A DNA stretch of 64,000 bases from Prevotella sp. S7-1-8 (lineage in GTDB: Bacteria; Bacteroidota; Bacteroidia; Bacteroidales; Bacteroidaceae). A program made the position numbers and the translations under genes. The notes beneath the pieces are model-generated. The model worked only from the letters and a program-made list of their open reading frames with translations, searched no databases and had not been told where the DNA came from. The number at the start of each line of letters is the position of its first letter. Positions within the stretch are counted from its first letter, which is position 1. The stretch spans positions 41,923-105,922 of the forward strand of contig NZ_JRNC01000014.1 in the NCBI RefSeq assembly GCF_000758925.1. Direction: 5' to 3'. This document shows, piece after piece, positions 55,097-63,649 of the stretch.

Positions 55097-57085
55097 CTAT
55101 TTGCTCTCGGCCGACAGTCTTTTGCTCAACGCGTAAGCGTCGTAAAGCCCCAATTCGCCAGCCTTGCTCAAGTCTTCAAGCGCCTCTTTGAGTTTGCCGG
55201 CGCGAAAATGAACTATTCCTCTGTTATAGTAAGCTTCTGCCAAACGCCCATCCAATTGTATGGCACGGGTATAATCGGCTATGGCACGATCGTTATTTTT
55301 TATGTCGGCAAACATGTTCGCCCGGTCAAAATAGAGATACGCGTTCTTGGGGGCGAGCTTGATAGCCTCCGCGAAATCGCCCTCCGCTTGCGCGACCTTC
55401 AAGCTTATGTTTTGTCCTTTTGACGCGTCATAGCTATTTTGCAGGGCTTGGCACACCGCCCTCGTCCAGTGCCCCATAAGCGAGCCTTTCCTCATTGACA
55501 AGTAATCGTCAAGGTCCGCGATGGCGCTGGCATAGTTTTGAGCGTCGGCGTATGCCACGGCGCGCTGCAAAAGCAGATCCGCCTGTATGTCGCGGTCTCG
55601 CTCTGCGCCAATACCAACAGACAGCGCGTCTATGAGTTGGAATATCTGTTTAGACCTCAAGACCGTCAGCTTGTTGCGCTTGTGATTACACGTAAGGTTC
55701 AATTTGCGTACAGGATCGCGCTTGGCGTTAAAAGAATCGACCGCCGCGTCGTATGCTTTGTAATTGTATATCTCATCAGAATAAGCAAAATAGGATAGTT
55801 GATACATGGGCAACAGCTCTGTGTCGACTTCACGGTTCTGAATGGTTCCGCGATACTGGCTTTTGTACTCATGTTGTATTTGCTCCGGCTTGTCCTCGAC
55901 TACAATATCATTATATTTGTCAAGATTAATCTCGGAACGTTTTCGCGTTTCCTTGATTTTTGCTCTACTCCATCGTTTTTGAACGCCTATATGTTTGTCC
56001 ATCTGCGCTTTAAAGACGCGAAACTCATCTTGCTCGGCTCTTGACGCCATGCCCAACCGTCGATAACAATTGGCTCTTGCGCCCAAACCCGTCCAGAAAT
56101 TCGGAAATTGTTTGATGACAGCGGTATAGTCGCGTATGGCCTCGCGCAGGTTTCCAACCTTGTCATTGAGAATGGCCCGGTTGTAGATGGCCATAAAATT
56201 GCGCGGCTCCATCTTGATTACGAAATCGAAATCCTCGATGGCACGATTGTCGTCGCCCAGCTGCACACGGAGCAAACCACGATTGTAATGAGCCAAAAAA
56301 TTGTTGGGGTTAAGGTCGATGGCCATGTCATAATCAGCCATCGCGCCTCGCAAATTGTTGTAATTAAGTCTGGCCAAGGCCCTGTTTACATAATTGTTTA
56401 CCACTTTTGGTCTCAAGTGGATGGCTTTTGTCAAACAAGAATCGGCGCCTTTCCATTTTCGCCTGTTAAGCGCGATGTACGAGCGTGTCATCCAAGCGTC
56501 AGCGTTGTATGGGTCTATTCTAAGGCTTTTGGATAGCCACGCGTCTGCCTTGACGGTATCTTTCTTGTTCAAAAAGATCTCCGCCTTTAGCGAATAGGCC
56601 GCCGCGGTATTGGCCCAACGAGCGACAATGGTGTCCGCGTCCGACAAAGCGCGGTCGTAATCCTTGACGTTCATGCGGCAAATGGCTCTGTTAAGCCAAA
56701 AACTTGAAATCGTGGAGTTCAAGCCAATGGCGCGCGTATAGTCGGCGATGGCGTCGCGGTATTTCTCTTGCCTGATGCGACTGATGGCGCGCAAGTCGTA
56801 AATTTGCTCAATATAAGGATTGAGCTCCAAAGCTTTCGAGGCATCGCGCTCCGCGCCCACGTAGTCTTCCAAATGGAACTTGGCTACCGAACGGTCGAAC
56901 CAAGGCAACCAAAGGTAAGGCTTCAGGGCCAACACTTTGTTAAAATATTGTATGGAGAGCACGTAATCCTCGTAATGCAAGGCCACCTCGCCGCTGGTAA
57001 TCAGCCGGTCTATATTGTATTGCGCGCTCATCCGGTGAGCCGGCAACAGCATTATGAGCAACAAGATTAGCTTGCCCTTCATCAT
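55097..57085 (-). CDS. large TPR protein, exported
   Basis: 662 residues from the ATG at 57085; a frame extending 27 codons further would overlap def. Signal peptide MMKGKLILLLIMLLPAHRMSA|Q. At least ten tetratricopeptide repeats fill the chain (for example AIADYTRAIGLNSTISSFWLNRA and AIADYTRAIQLDGRLAEAYYNRG), with a non-repeat, charged insert near 350-450 (KRWSRAKIKETRKR). Periplasmic protein-interaction scaffold; partner unknown. It is the conserved member between def and thrS in Bacteroidales, and starts 4 bp after the def stop. Confidence 0.88.
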   Translation of the reverse strand: MMKGKLILLLIMLLPAHRMSAQYNIDRLITSGEVALHYEDYVLSIQYFNKVLALKPYLWLPWFDRSVAKFHLEDYVGAERDASKALELNPYIEQIYDLRAISRIRQEKYRDAIADYTRAIGLNSTISSFWLNRAICRMNVKDYDRALSDADTIVARWANTAAAYSLKAEIFLNKKDTVKADAWLSKSLRIDPYNADAWMTRSYIALNRRKWKGADSCLTKAIHLRPKVVNNYVNRALARLNYNNLRGAMADYDMAIDLNPNNFLAHYNRGLLRVQLGDDNRAIEDFDFVIKMEPRNFMAIYNRAILNDKVGNLREAIRDYTAVIKQFPNFWTGLGARANCYRRLGMASRAEQDEFRVFKAQMDKHIGVQKRWSRAKIKETRKRSEINLDKYNDIVVEDKPEQIQHEYKSQYRGTIQNREVDTELLPMYQLSYFAYSDEIYNYKAYDAAVDSFNAKRDPVRKLNLTCNHKRNKLTVLRSKQIFQLIDALSVGIGAERDRDIQADLLLQRAVAYADAQNYASAIADLDDYLSMRKGSLMGHWTRAVCQALQNSYDASKGQNISLKVAQAEGDFAEAIKLAPKNAYLYFDRANMFADIKNNDRAIADYTRAIQLDGRLAEAYYNRGIVHFRAGKLKEALEDLSKAGELGLYDAYALSKRLSAESK

Positions 57086-57089
57086 CGTA

Positions 57090-57653
57090 TTATTTATGGG
57101 CTGTCTTCGTTCTGTACGAGCATTTGAATTTGCCCTGCGATATGTTACGCAGCTTGTTTTTAACAAGTTGCTTGCGTAGCGGCGAAATTCTGTCTACATA
57201 CATCACTCCCTCAAGGTGGTCAAACTCGTGCTGCATTACCCGAGCGAGAAATCCCTCTACCCATTCATCATGCGGTTGCAACGCCTCGTCGAGATACTTC
57301 ACGCGTATGCGGGAGTAGCGCTCAACATTTTCGTTCAGCCCCGGGATGGACAAACAGCCCTCCTCCATCGTGACCTTGTCCGACGACTTGTCCACCTCCA
57401 TAATATGAGAATTGATAAACGCATGACGGTATCCAGCGTACTCGGGAAAGTCATCCCTCAGCACGTCAAGGTCTATTACCACCACACGTACAGACTTTCC
57501 TATTTGCGGAGCCGCCAAGCCCACGCCCGACGCAGCGTCAAGCGTATCGTACATGTCATGGATGAGCCTGTCCAAATCTTGATAATCCGTGGGAATATCC
57601 TGGGCAACCTTCCTTAACACGGAATGCCCGTAAGTGTAAATGGGTAAAATCAT
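57090..57653 (-). CDS. def: peptide deformylase
   Basis: 187 residues. Motif 1 GVGLAAPQIG, motif 2 EGCLSIPG with the Fe/Zn-binding Cys, and motif 3 QHEFDHLEG with two His ligands and the catalytic Glu. It removes N-formyl groups from nascent proteins. The ATG overlaps the ruvX stop as ATGA (57650-57653), so the two are coupled. Confidence 0.97.
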   Translation of the reverse strand: MILPIYTYGHSVLRKVAQDIPTDYQDLDRLIHDMYDTLDAASGVGLAAPQIGKSVRVVVIDLDVLRDDFPEYAGYRHAFINSHIMEVDKSSDKVTMEEGCLSIPGLNENVERYSRIRVKYLDEALQPHDEWVEGFLARVMQHEFDHLEGVMYVDRISPLRKQLVKNKLRNISQGKFKCSYRTKTAHK

Positions 57654-58066
57654 CTTCTTGAACTCATGTAATCTTGAAGTAAAATGGTGGCGCTAATCTC
57701 GTCTACCAAGCCCTTGTTCTCCCTTCTTGTTTTCTTTTTCACTCCCGACTGCAATATTACGCGCTGGGCCATCACCGAGGTGAAACGCTCGTCATAATAC
57801 ACAATAGGCACTTCGGGGTGAGCGTTTTTCCACCTGTTCGCGAAGTTTTCCACCCTTAAAAAATTCTCTGATGGATTGGCGTTAAGTTGCAAGGGCTTGC
57901 CAATAACAATACGTTCGACTTTCTCTTTTTGAACATACAGGGAGAGAAAGTCGAACAATTCTTTGGTATCTATCGTGGTTAGCGCGTTGGCAACGATTTG
58001 CAAGGGATCGGTAACAGCCAATCCCGTGCGTTTCTTGCCATAGTCTATTGATAATATTCTTGCCAA
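57650..58066 (-). CDS. ruvX: YqgF/RuvX-family nuclease
   Basis: 138 residues. ILSIDYGKKRTGLAVTD at the N-terminus, VERIVIGKPLQ and the C-terminal DERFTSVMAQ show the RNase H-like YqgF fold with its acidic residues. It is implicated in 16S rRNA processing and proposed as a Holliday junction resolvase. The start is TTG at 58066, forced because the catalytic DYG motif begins within ten residues and an in-frame stop lies four codons upstream. It begins 2 bp after the SPOR stop. Confidence 0.92.
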   Translation of the reverse strand: MARILSIDYGKKRTGLAVTDPLQIVANALTTIDTKELFDFLSLYVQKEKVERIVIGKPLQLNANPSENFLRVENFANRWKNAHPEVPIVYYDERFTSVMAQRVILQSGVKKKTRRENKGLVDEISATILLQDYMSSRR

Positions 58067-58068
58067 AT

Positions 58069-58569
58069 TTATTTCTTATACAGCAACCAAGCGTCGCCCT
58101 TTGGATTGTACTGACTGCCACGAATGGCATCGCGACTCTCCACGGCCTTGCCCTTGTCGGCATAGGTGGTGGCCACCACGCGATACATGTTGAGATTGGA
58201 GTTGTAAACGATTTGGGCATCGTAACCGCCTTTCGCCAAAGAGCTTTGCAAACCCTCCGCGTTGGCCTTCAAGCCGAAAGAGCCCACCACCACGCTGTAT
58301 GCCTGCAAACCCGCGCCATTAACAACCGTAACGTCCTCTACGCGAACGGTGGCGTTGTCAACGTTGGAGACGGTGGTTTGAGTGGCTGGCTGCGTCGTTA
58401 ACGGCGTCACTACCGGAGCGGCTTCTTGGGTGGGCTGCTGGGCTTGGTATTTCTCATCTTGCGCCTTAGCTTTCTCGTAGGCTTTCTTATAAGCACTCTC
58501 CTGTGATTTGCAACTCGTGAATGCCAAAGCTACACACAAGGCAGAACCCATGACGAATAATTTCTTCAT
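58069..58569 (-). CDS. SPOR-domain lipoprotein
   Basis: 166 residues, lipobox FTSC with Cys20. A helical Lys/Glu-rich linker (26-50) and a Pro/Thr/Val-rich stretch precede the C-terminal SPOR domain (about 88-166; AYSVVVGSFGLKANAEGLQ). SPOR domains bind denuded peptidoglycan at division sites. It heads the SPOR-ruvX-def-TPR-thrS series. Periplasmic, lipid-anchored. Confidence 0.92.
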   Translation of the reverse strand: MKKLFVMGSALCVALAFTSCKSQESAYKKAYEKAKAQDEKYQAQQPTQEAAPVVTPLTTQPATQTTVSNVDNATVRVEDVTVVNGAGLQAYSVVVGSFGLKANAEGLQSSLAKGGYDAQIVYNSNLNMYRVVATTYADKGKAVESRDAIRGSQYNPKGDAWLLYKK

Positions 58570-58756
58570 ATCATTTGCTTATTTATGGATAAAACATTTA
58601 TTTCTTAAAAGACCACTATATTTCTATAATTGGCGAAATTACGAAATAATCTACAAAATGGGAATAACCGTCCGCATAAAGTTTGTTAAATCAACATAAC
58701 AGAAGTTTTTTAACAAAAAAAACGGCATTTTTCCTCGTTTTTCACAATGAAAATGT

Positions 58757-58764
58757 TATATTTG
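58757..58764 (+). promoter_or_regulatory. -7 promoter box of the YtxH/holin trio
   Basis: TATATTTG followed by CA, 42 bp before the ATG at 58807; it lies inside the longer frame starting at 58747 and thereby rules that start out. Confidence 0.65.
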
Positions 58765-58806
58765 CAAAAAGGAACAACTAATAATTACAACAAAATAAAA
58801 AAGATT

Positions 58807-59022
58807 ATGAAAACATTAGGTTACATCAGCGCTTTCTTGGGCGGCGCTATCGCCGGAACCGTTTTAGGCATTCTCATGGCCCCTGAAAAAGGTTCTGAAA
58901 CACGCTCAAAAATTAACGACACCGTAGACGACTTCTGCAAAAAACACGACATCAAACTTAACACCCAAGACGCGGAAGACTTCGTCGACGACATTAAAGA
59001 GGCCGTGGGCAAGAACCTCTAA
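58807..59022 (+). CDS. YtxH-like membrane protein
   Basis: 71 residues. One Gly/Ala-rich membrane segment (residues 5-25, AFLGGAIAGTVLGILMAP) followed by PEKGSETR and a charged helical tail, the YtxH domain pattern. Members are often stress-induced in Firmicutes and Bacteroidetes. First gene of a trio with a holin-like protein and an 85-residue protein. The start at 58807 is the only ATG before the membrane segment that is downstream of the promoter. Confidence 0.85.
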   Translation: MKTLGYISAFLGGAIAGTVLGILMAPEKGSETRSKINDTVDDFCKKHDIKLNTQDAEDFVDDIKEAVGKNL

Positions 59023-59039
59023 GCAATTGGCATCATACG

Positions 59040-59073
59040 CAAGGGGCTGCGAGAACTCACAACCCCTTTTTTA
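59040..59073 (+). terminator. possible attenuator within the YtxH operon
   Basis: AAGGGG and CCCCTT arms around a TGCGAG/CTCACA inner region, followed by TTTTTTAA. It lies between the first and second gene, so partial termination is likely. Confidence 0.6.
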
Positions 59074-59093
59074 AATCCAAAATCCAAGCTATC

Positions 59094-59444
59094 ATGTTTT
59101 CAAACGACCAAAACGTAGAAACCATTGGCCAACTCATCGAGACTTTAAAGCATTACGCCTCATTGCAAGGAGAATACCTAAAGTTGGACATAGTGGAGAA
59201 AGTGGTGAGAATATTAACGGCCATCGCCATCATCTCCGTTATCTCATTGCTATCCACGCTCACGCTCATCTATTTGGGTTTCGCCACCGCACACGCTCTC
59301 GAGCCCTTGGTCGGCATCGTGTCAGGCTACGCCATCGTCGCGGGTATCTATCTTCTCATACTCTTGCTTTTCATCATGTTTAAGAAGCAATGGATAGAAA
59401 AACCGCTCGTCAAGTTTCTCGCCTCATTATTATTAAGCAAATAA
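59094..59444 (+). CDS. holin-like (Phage_holin_3_6/YqjE-type) membrane protein
   Basis: 116 residues: an N-terminal amphipathic helix (TIGQLIETLKHYASLQGEYLK), two membrane helices at about 40-66 and 72-96, and a short basic end. This matches the small holin-superfamily proteins that accompany YtxH in Bacteroidetes. The holin name reflects fold similarity; no lysis role is implied and no phage gene is nearby. It is followed 3 bp later by the third gene. Confidence 0.8.
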   Translation: MFSNDQNVETIGQLIETLKHYASLQGEYLKLDIVEKVVRILTAIAIISVISLLSTLTLIYLGFATAHALEPLVGIVSGYAIVAGIYLLILLLFIMFKKQWIEKPLVKFLASLLLSK

Positions 59445-59447
59445 ATT

Positions 59448-59705
59448 ATGTACCCCAACCATTCCTCGGACACCATCTATACCAAGCTGGAGCAAATCCG
59501 ACTGCGCAAAGCCATGATCCAAAAAGAAATACTAAAAGATGACCACAAAATAAGAAGCCATTGGAACTCGCTTTTCGCCAAATCACGCCATATCGCCAAA
59601 AGCTCTTCGCCCACCAAACGTTTTGGAGGCTTAATGACCATGGGAGCCGGGCTTTTAGACGCTGTTATTTTGGGATGGAAACTGTACCGCAAATTTAAAA
59701 AATAG
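59448..59705 (+). CDS. protein of unknown function, third gene of the YtxH trio
   Basis: 85 residues, basic, with a helical N-terminal half (YTKLEQIRLRKAMIQKEIL), a KRFGG element and a short hydrophobic C-terminal segment (GLMTMGAGLLDAVILGWKLY) that could be membrane-associated. It completes the YtxH-holin-small protein operon common in Bacteroides. Function unknown. Confidence 0.75.
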   Translation: MYPNHSSDTIYTKLEQIRLRKAMIQKEILKDDHKIRSHWNSLFAKSRHIAKSSSPTKRFGGLMTMGAGLLDAVILGWKLYRKFKK

Positions 59706-59870
59706 CAAACTTGGCGGTCCATACCGACCACTCATGTCACTATTAAAAGCACACCAAATTATAGAAAAGAACCGCGCCAGCCATGTTAACATACCTAAAC
59801 TGACGAAAGAAAAATGATAATTTAAGTTATAAAACACACGTTTTACGTGCGATATAGTACCATTGTTATA

Positions 59871-59898
59871 AAAACACGCTAACTTTGCAACGTGTTTT
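59871..59898 (+). promoter_or_regulatory. promoter of short RNA candidate B within a palindrome
   Basis: -7 box TAACTTTG at 59880-59887. AAAACACG (59871-59878) and CGTGTTTT (59891-59898) flank it as perfect 8-bp inverted repeats, a possible operator. Confidence 0.55.
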
Positions 59899-59956
59899 TC
59901 ATAGTATTAGATTTAAGGTTAACAAGGTTGGAGTACGGCGGTACTCCATTTTTTTT
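59893..59956 (+). ncRNA. candidate small RNA B (promoter-to-terminator unit)
   Basis: About 63 nt between the -7 box and a compact terminator; no open frame. It contains TAGATT (59908-59913), TTAAGGTTA (59913-59921) and AAGGTT (59924-59929) directly before the terminator stem, as in the unit at 9072-9160. The element lies in a 397-bp gap that holds no gene. No RNA family is recognised. Confidence 0.5.
59929..59956 (+). terminator. terminator of short RNA candidate B
   Basis: TGGAGTAC (59929-59936) pairs with GTACTCCA (59941-59948) around a GGCG loop, followed by eight T. Confidence 0.85.
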
Positions 59957-60102
59957 GCCCTAAAAATAAAACATGAAAAAAGACCACGCCCCCATTCCCA
60001 AAGAAAAGCACCATACGTTCCAAAGAAAAACGTCACACGCCGCCACTTCATAAACGCGCGCTTTCGCAACCGAAAAATAAAAAAAATAGCTTCCAGCGTG
60101 TT

Positions 60103-61428
60103 TCATGTATGAAAATGATAGCAAAGGCACACCAACACACTCGTGATAACCCAAGTGACAGGATAGCATATCATCAGGTGCGCAAAGCCAGGCCATACCG
60201 GGCAGACGAGCATTACCCAAACCACTCGGATGACACAGGTGCCAAAAATGGTGAGCAAGGCCGGTTCCAACGAGTGTCCGTACGCGCGCAACGCAGACGA
60301 CGGAATGTCATAAAACGCAGCTATAGATTGGAAAACAAGCACGTATCGCATTCTGAGCTTGGCATAATATATCACGGATGTATCTCTCGTAAACAACGAC
60401 AACACCTCGTCGTCAAATAGCATGAACAGCATGTTTGATACAAGACAAACAAGAAATCCGCCCACAAAGCAAATTCGGAACACTCGCTTGCAACGATCCA
60501 AATGGCCTGCCCCGTAGTTTTGGCCTATGAAAGTCACGGCCGCGCTGCTGAACGCTCCCAGCATAAAGTAACAATAGCTATCAAAAGTTTGCGATACAGA
60601 CGCACCTGCAACGGCGCTTGATCCATACCCGTTGATGGCACTTTGCACAAAGATATTGCTAAGCGAGAACACCATGCTTTGAACCCCCGCAGGCACTCCG
60701 ATTTGCAATATGCGTTTCAACTCTATATTGTAAACGCGTATTTTTTTGACGTTCAACTTGAAAGCGCCGTCCTCTTTTCTCAGCAGCCACACTATAGTAG
60801 CCGCACAAAAAAGATTGGCCATGTCGGTCGCGATAGCCACTCCCATCACGCTCATGTGAAAATTGATGACTAAAACCAAGTTTAGCGCCGTGTTGATTAT
60901 CCCCGCCACCACCAACACATAAAGCGGCCGGCGCGTATCGCCCTTGCTACGCAAAATAGACGCGCCAAAATTATAGATCATCACGAATGGCACGCCGACA
61001 AAATAGATACGCAGATAGAGCACGGCATCGTCTATGATATTGCGTGGCGTTTCCATCAAGAGCAATATGGGGCGGGACAAAACAAGTCCGGCGAATAGCA
61101 GGAAAACGCCGCTCGCGAGAGCCAACGCCGCCGAGGTGCTGACGGCATGGCGAATGCTTCGCGTGTCACGTTGGCCCACATGGTTGGCGATTATGACACT
61201 CGCGCCAATGGATATGCCAACGAAGAAATTGATCATCAGGTTTATAAGGAATGTATTGGCGCCGACGGCGGCTAACGCCTCGCTGCACGCGAAGCGTCCC
61301 ACGACAGCCACGTCCACCGAATTGAAAAGCTGCTGCAAGACGCTGCTCGCCGCAAACGGCATGGCAAATTTCAATATTTTGCCCAACAACGGGCCACGCA
61401 ACATGTCTATTTCATTCGTTTTTGTCAT
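60103..61428 (-). CDS. MATE-family efflux transporter
   Basis: 441 residues from the ATG at 61428. Twelve membrane segments in two MatE halves: the first begins GKILKFAMPFAASSVLQQLFNSVDVAVVGRF, the second RILQIGVPAGVQSMVFSLSNIFVQSAING, each with the conserved Pro and Gln. MATE proteins export cationic drugs and metabolites with H+ or Na+. An upstream start 19 codons earlier is less likely because it lies in the preceding hairpin region. It is 149 bp downstream of glmM. Confidence 0.92.
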   Translation of the reverse strand: MTKTNEIDMLRGPLLGKILKFAMPFAASSVLQQLFNSVDVAVVGRFACSEALAAVGANTFLINLMINFFVGISIGASVIIANHVGQRDTRSIRHAVSTSAALALASGVFLLFAGLVLSRPILLLMETPRNIIDDAVLYLRIYFVGVPFVMIYNFGASILRSKGDTRRPLYVLVVAGIINTALNLVLVINFHMSVMGVAIATDMANLFCAATIVWLLRKEDGAFKLNVKKIRVYNIELKRILQIGVPAGVQSMVFSLSNIFVQSAINGYGSSAVAGASVSQTFDSYCYFMLGAFSSAAVTFIGQNYGAGHLDRCKRVFRICFVGGFLVCLVSNMLFMLFDDEVLSLFTRDTSVIYYAKLRMRYVLVFQSIAAFYDIPSSALRAYGHSLEPALLTIFGTCVIRVVWVMLVCPVWPGFAHLMICYPVTWVITSVLVCLCYHFHT

Positions 61429-61472
61429 CTTATATGTCAACCTATGTTCGTCGTTTACAAAAATTATCGCAT

Positions 61473-61511
61473 AACAAAGAGCCATCCTCCCTCAAATGAG
61501 TTGGGATGGCC
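61473..61511 (-). terminator. possible terminator of glmM
   Basis: GCCATCC (61481-61487) and GGATGGC (61504-61510) pair, with an inner CTC/GAG; on the minus strand TCTTTGTTAT follows. The T run is weak. Confidence 0.45.
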
Positions 61512-61577
61512 CTCGCATGGTTGGGGCAACCAAAATGGCGTATTATGCGCCAAATGTCTACGCCATTAACTTATGTT

Positions 61578-62969
61578 TTATTGCATGTCGTACACCACCT
61601 GCATGAGTTTTTTGCCCAATTCATCGGCTTCTCTCATGGTAGACGCCTCACTGTATACTCGAATAATAGGCTCGGTATTCGACTTTCTAAGGTGCACCCA
61701 TTTATTGGGGAAATCAATTTTCACGCCGTCAATATCTGTCACTTGCGCCTCTGGCTCATGGCTGAACAGTTCTTTAACTTTCAGAAGGATGGCATCCACA
61801 TCGGTGGAAGGTGTAAGGTCGATCCTGTTTTTCGCGATAAAATAATTGGGGAACGTGGCGCGAAGCTGAGACGCGGACATCTGTTTTTGAGCCATCGAAC
61901 TCAAGAAAAGCCCTATACCAACAAGCGCGTCCCTGCCGTAATGGCTCTTGGGATAAATGACACCGCCATTGCCCTCACCACCAATAACGGCACCTACCTC
62001 TTTCATTTTTGTCGTAACGTTCACCTCTCCCACAGCCGACGCGTAATATTTGCAACCGTGTTTCTCCGTGACGTCACGCAACGCGCGCGTCGAGCTCAAG
62101 TTGCTCACCGTGGCTCCTTTGTCATGATCGAGAATATAGTCGGCCACAGTCACCAACGTGTATTCCTCGCCATACATCTCTCCATCCTCGCATATGAAGG
62201 CCAGCCTGTCCACGTCGGGGTCCACCACCACGCCCAAATCATAACCACCCATAGCGCACTTGCCCATGATCTCGCCCAAATTTTTAGCGATGGGCTCCGG
62301 GTTGTGGGCGAAATCACCGTTTGCCTCGCCATTGACAAACGTGGCTTTCACGCCCAACGCTTTGAACAAATCGGGCAAAATAACACCGCCAACCGAATTG
62401 ATGGTATCCACGACTACGTTGAAATGGGCTTTTTTGATGCTCTCAACGTCAACCAAGTCAAGTGCCAGCACGGCATCAATATGTTTTTGGTTGAACGTAT
62501 TGTCCTCGGAGTAATGTCCTAAACGATCAACCTCCGCATATTCAAAGTCTTCTCTTTCGGCTATATCCAGCACCTCCTTGCCATCGGCGGCCGTAAGGAA
62601 CTCACCCTCATTATTAAGTAGTTTCAAAGCGTTCCATTGGCGAGGATTATGGCTTGCGGTGATAATAATACCTCCCGCGGCCTCGCTCATACGCACGGCC
62701 AGCTCGGTTGTAGGCGTGGTGGCCAAGCCTATGTTCAGCACGTCATAGCCCATGCCCATCAAAGTGCCACAAACTACATTTTTAACCATCTCGCCCGATA
62801 TGCGCGCATCTCGCCCAACGACGATCTTGTTGCTGTTAGACTTGCCACCGCGGCGAATAAATGTGGCGTAAGCCGAGGTAAACTTCACGATATCCAATGG
62901 ATTTAAAGTGTTGCCAACGGTTCCACCTATCGTGCCCCGAATACCCGATATTGATTTGATTAGAGTCAT
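61578..62969 (-). CDS. glmM: phosphoglucosamine mutase
   Basis: 463 residues, alpha-D-phosphohexomutase family. ISGIRGTIGG at the N-terminus, active-site Ser106 in TASHNP, Mg site DPDVDR, and C-terminal SNTEPIIR phosphate loop. The absence of a second hexomutase nearby and the Bacteroidetes context favour GlmM (GlcN-6-P to GlcN-1-P for UDP-GlcNAc) over a phosphomannomutase, but the family does not separate them by motif alone. It follows the DUF4827 gene by 32 bp. Confidence 0.85.
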   Translation of the reverse strand: MTLIKSISGIRGTIGGTVGNTLNPLDIVKFTSAYATFIRRGGKSNSNKIVVGRDARISGEMVKNVVCGTLMGMGYDVLNIGLATTPTTELAVRMSEAAGGIIITASHNPRQWNALKLLNNEGEFLTAADGKEVLDIAEREDFEYAEVDRLGHYSEDNTFNQKHIDAVLALDLVDVESIKKAHFNVVVDTINSVGGVILPDLFKALGVKATFVNGEANGDFAHNPEPIAKNLGEIMGKCAMGGYDLGVVVDPDVDRLAFICEDGEMYGEEYTLVTVADYILDHDKGATVSNLSSTRALRDVTEKHGCKYYASAVGEVNVTTKMKEVGAVIGGEGNGGVIYPKSHYGRDALVGIGLFLSSMAQKQMSASQLRATFPNYFIAKNRIDLTPSTDVDAILLKVKELFSHEPEAQVTDIDGVKIDFPNKWVHLRKSNTEPIIRVYSEASTMREADELGKKLMQVVYDMQ

Positions 62970-63001
62970 TGTATTACAGTTTTAAAGTTATGATTTTGTT
63001 T

Positions 63002-63649
63002 TTAGTTGCCACGCTCGTAAGTTATATCATAGAGATAGGGAATTACGCTTCCCGTAGCCCTCTGGTGTCCCATGTCGTGCGGCACGATGATCCGCACACG
63101 AGCCAACTCGTCTTCTTTCTCTTTATATCTTCCCACATTGATGTATGTAAGCGGCATGAGCCATCCCTCGGGAACAGCCGTTGTCGTGAGACTGTGCGCC
63201 CATACCAATGTGCTGTGATTTTTTACGAAAGAGCCCGAGAATGTCCCGGCCTTGTTGGCAAGCAATATCTTGTCCACCCAATTGCCCATTGACGGCAACA
63301 GCATGTTTGAGGCTTCTATACTATCGGTGATAAGATTGCGTTCGGTGTAGCGACAGAGCAGCGTGAGGGTCTCGTTTGTTTTCACCTTCTCGCCACAGCC
63401 TCGATTCACTATTTGCATGTAAACACCATTTGCGCTAAACAGCACAAACTCATTTTTGCGAACGTCAGTGGTGTAGTTTTTGAGAGCGAACTCCTCCTCG
63501 GAGATGACGGTTACGGCGGAATCCTCTATATATTTGTTAATGGCGGAACGCTCATGTTTTTTTTGATCAGCGTATGTCACCTCGTTTCTGCATGCCATCA
63601 GAAGGGACAATCCGAAAAGCAGCGAAAACAAATAAGGCAATCTTCTCAT
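63002..63649 (-). CDS. DUF4827-type lipoprotein (FKBP-like fold)
   Basis: 215 residues, lipobox LMAC with Cys20. From about residue 45 (ISEEEFALKNYTTDV) to the end (PYLYDITYERG) it fits DUF4827, whose FKBP-like shape lacks proline-isomerase residues. It lies directly upstream of glmM, a conserved Bacteroidales pair. Envelope-associated; function unknown. Confidence 0.82.
   Translation of the reverse strand: MRRLPYLFSLLFGLSLLMACRNEVTYADQKKHERSAINKYIEDSAVTVISEEEFALKNYTTDVRKNEFVLFSANGVYMQIVNRGCGEKVKTNETLTLLCRYTERNLITDSIEASNMLLPSMGNWVDKILLANKAGTFSGSFVKNHSTLVWAHSLTTTAVPEGWLMPLTYINVGRYKEKEDELARVRIIVPHDMGHQRATGSVIPYLYDITYERGN

Noticed and set aside
59094..59444. Phage remnant suggested by the holin-like protein
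   Set aside because: The holin-like gene is part of the conserved YtxH trio; no other phage gene is present.
61506..62522. 338-codon plus-strand frame opposite glmM
   Set aside because: Shadow frame; no family, no promoter.
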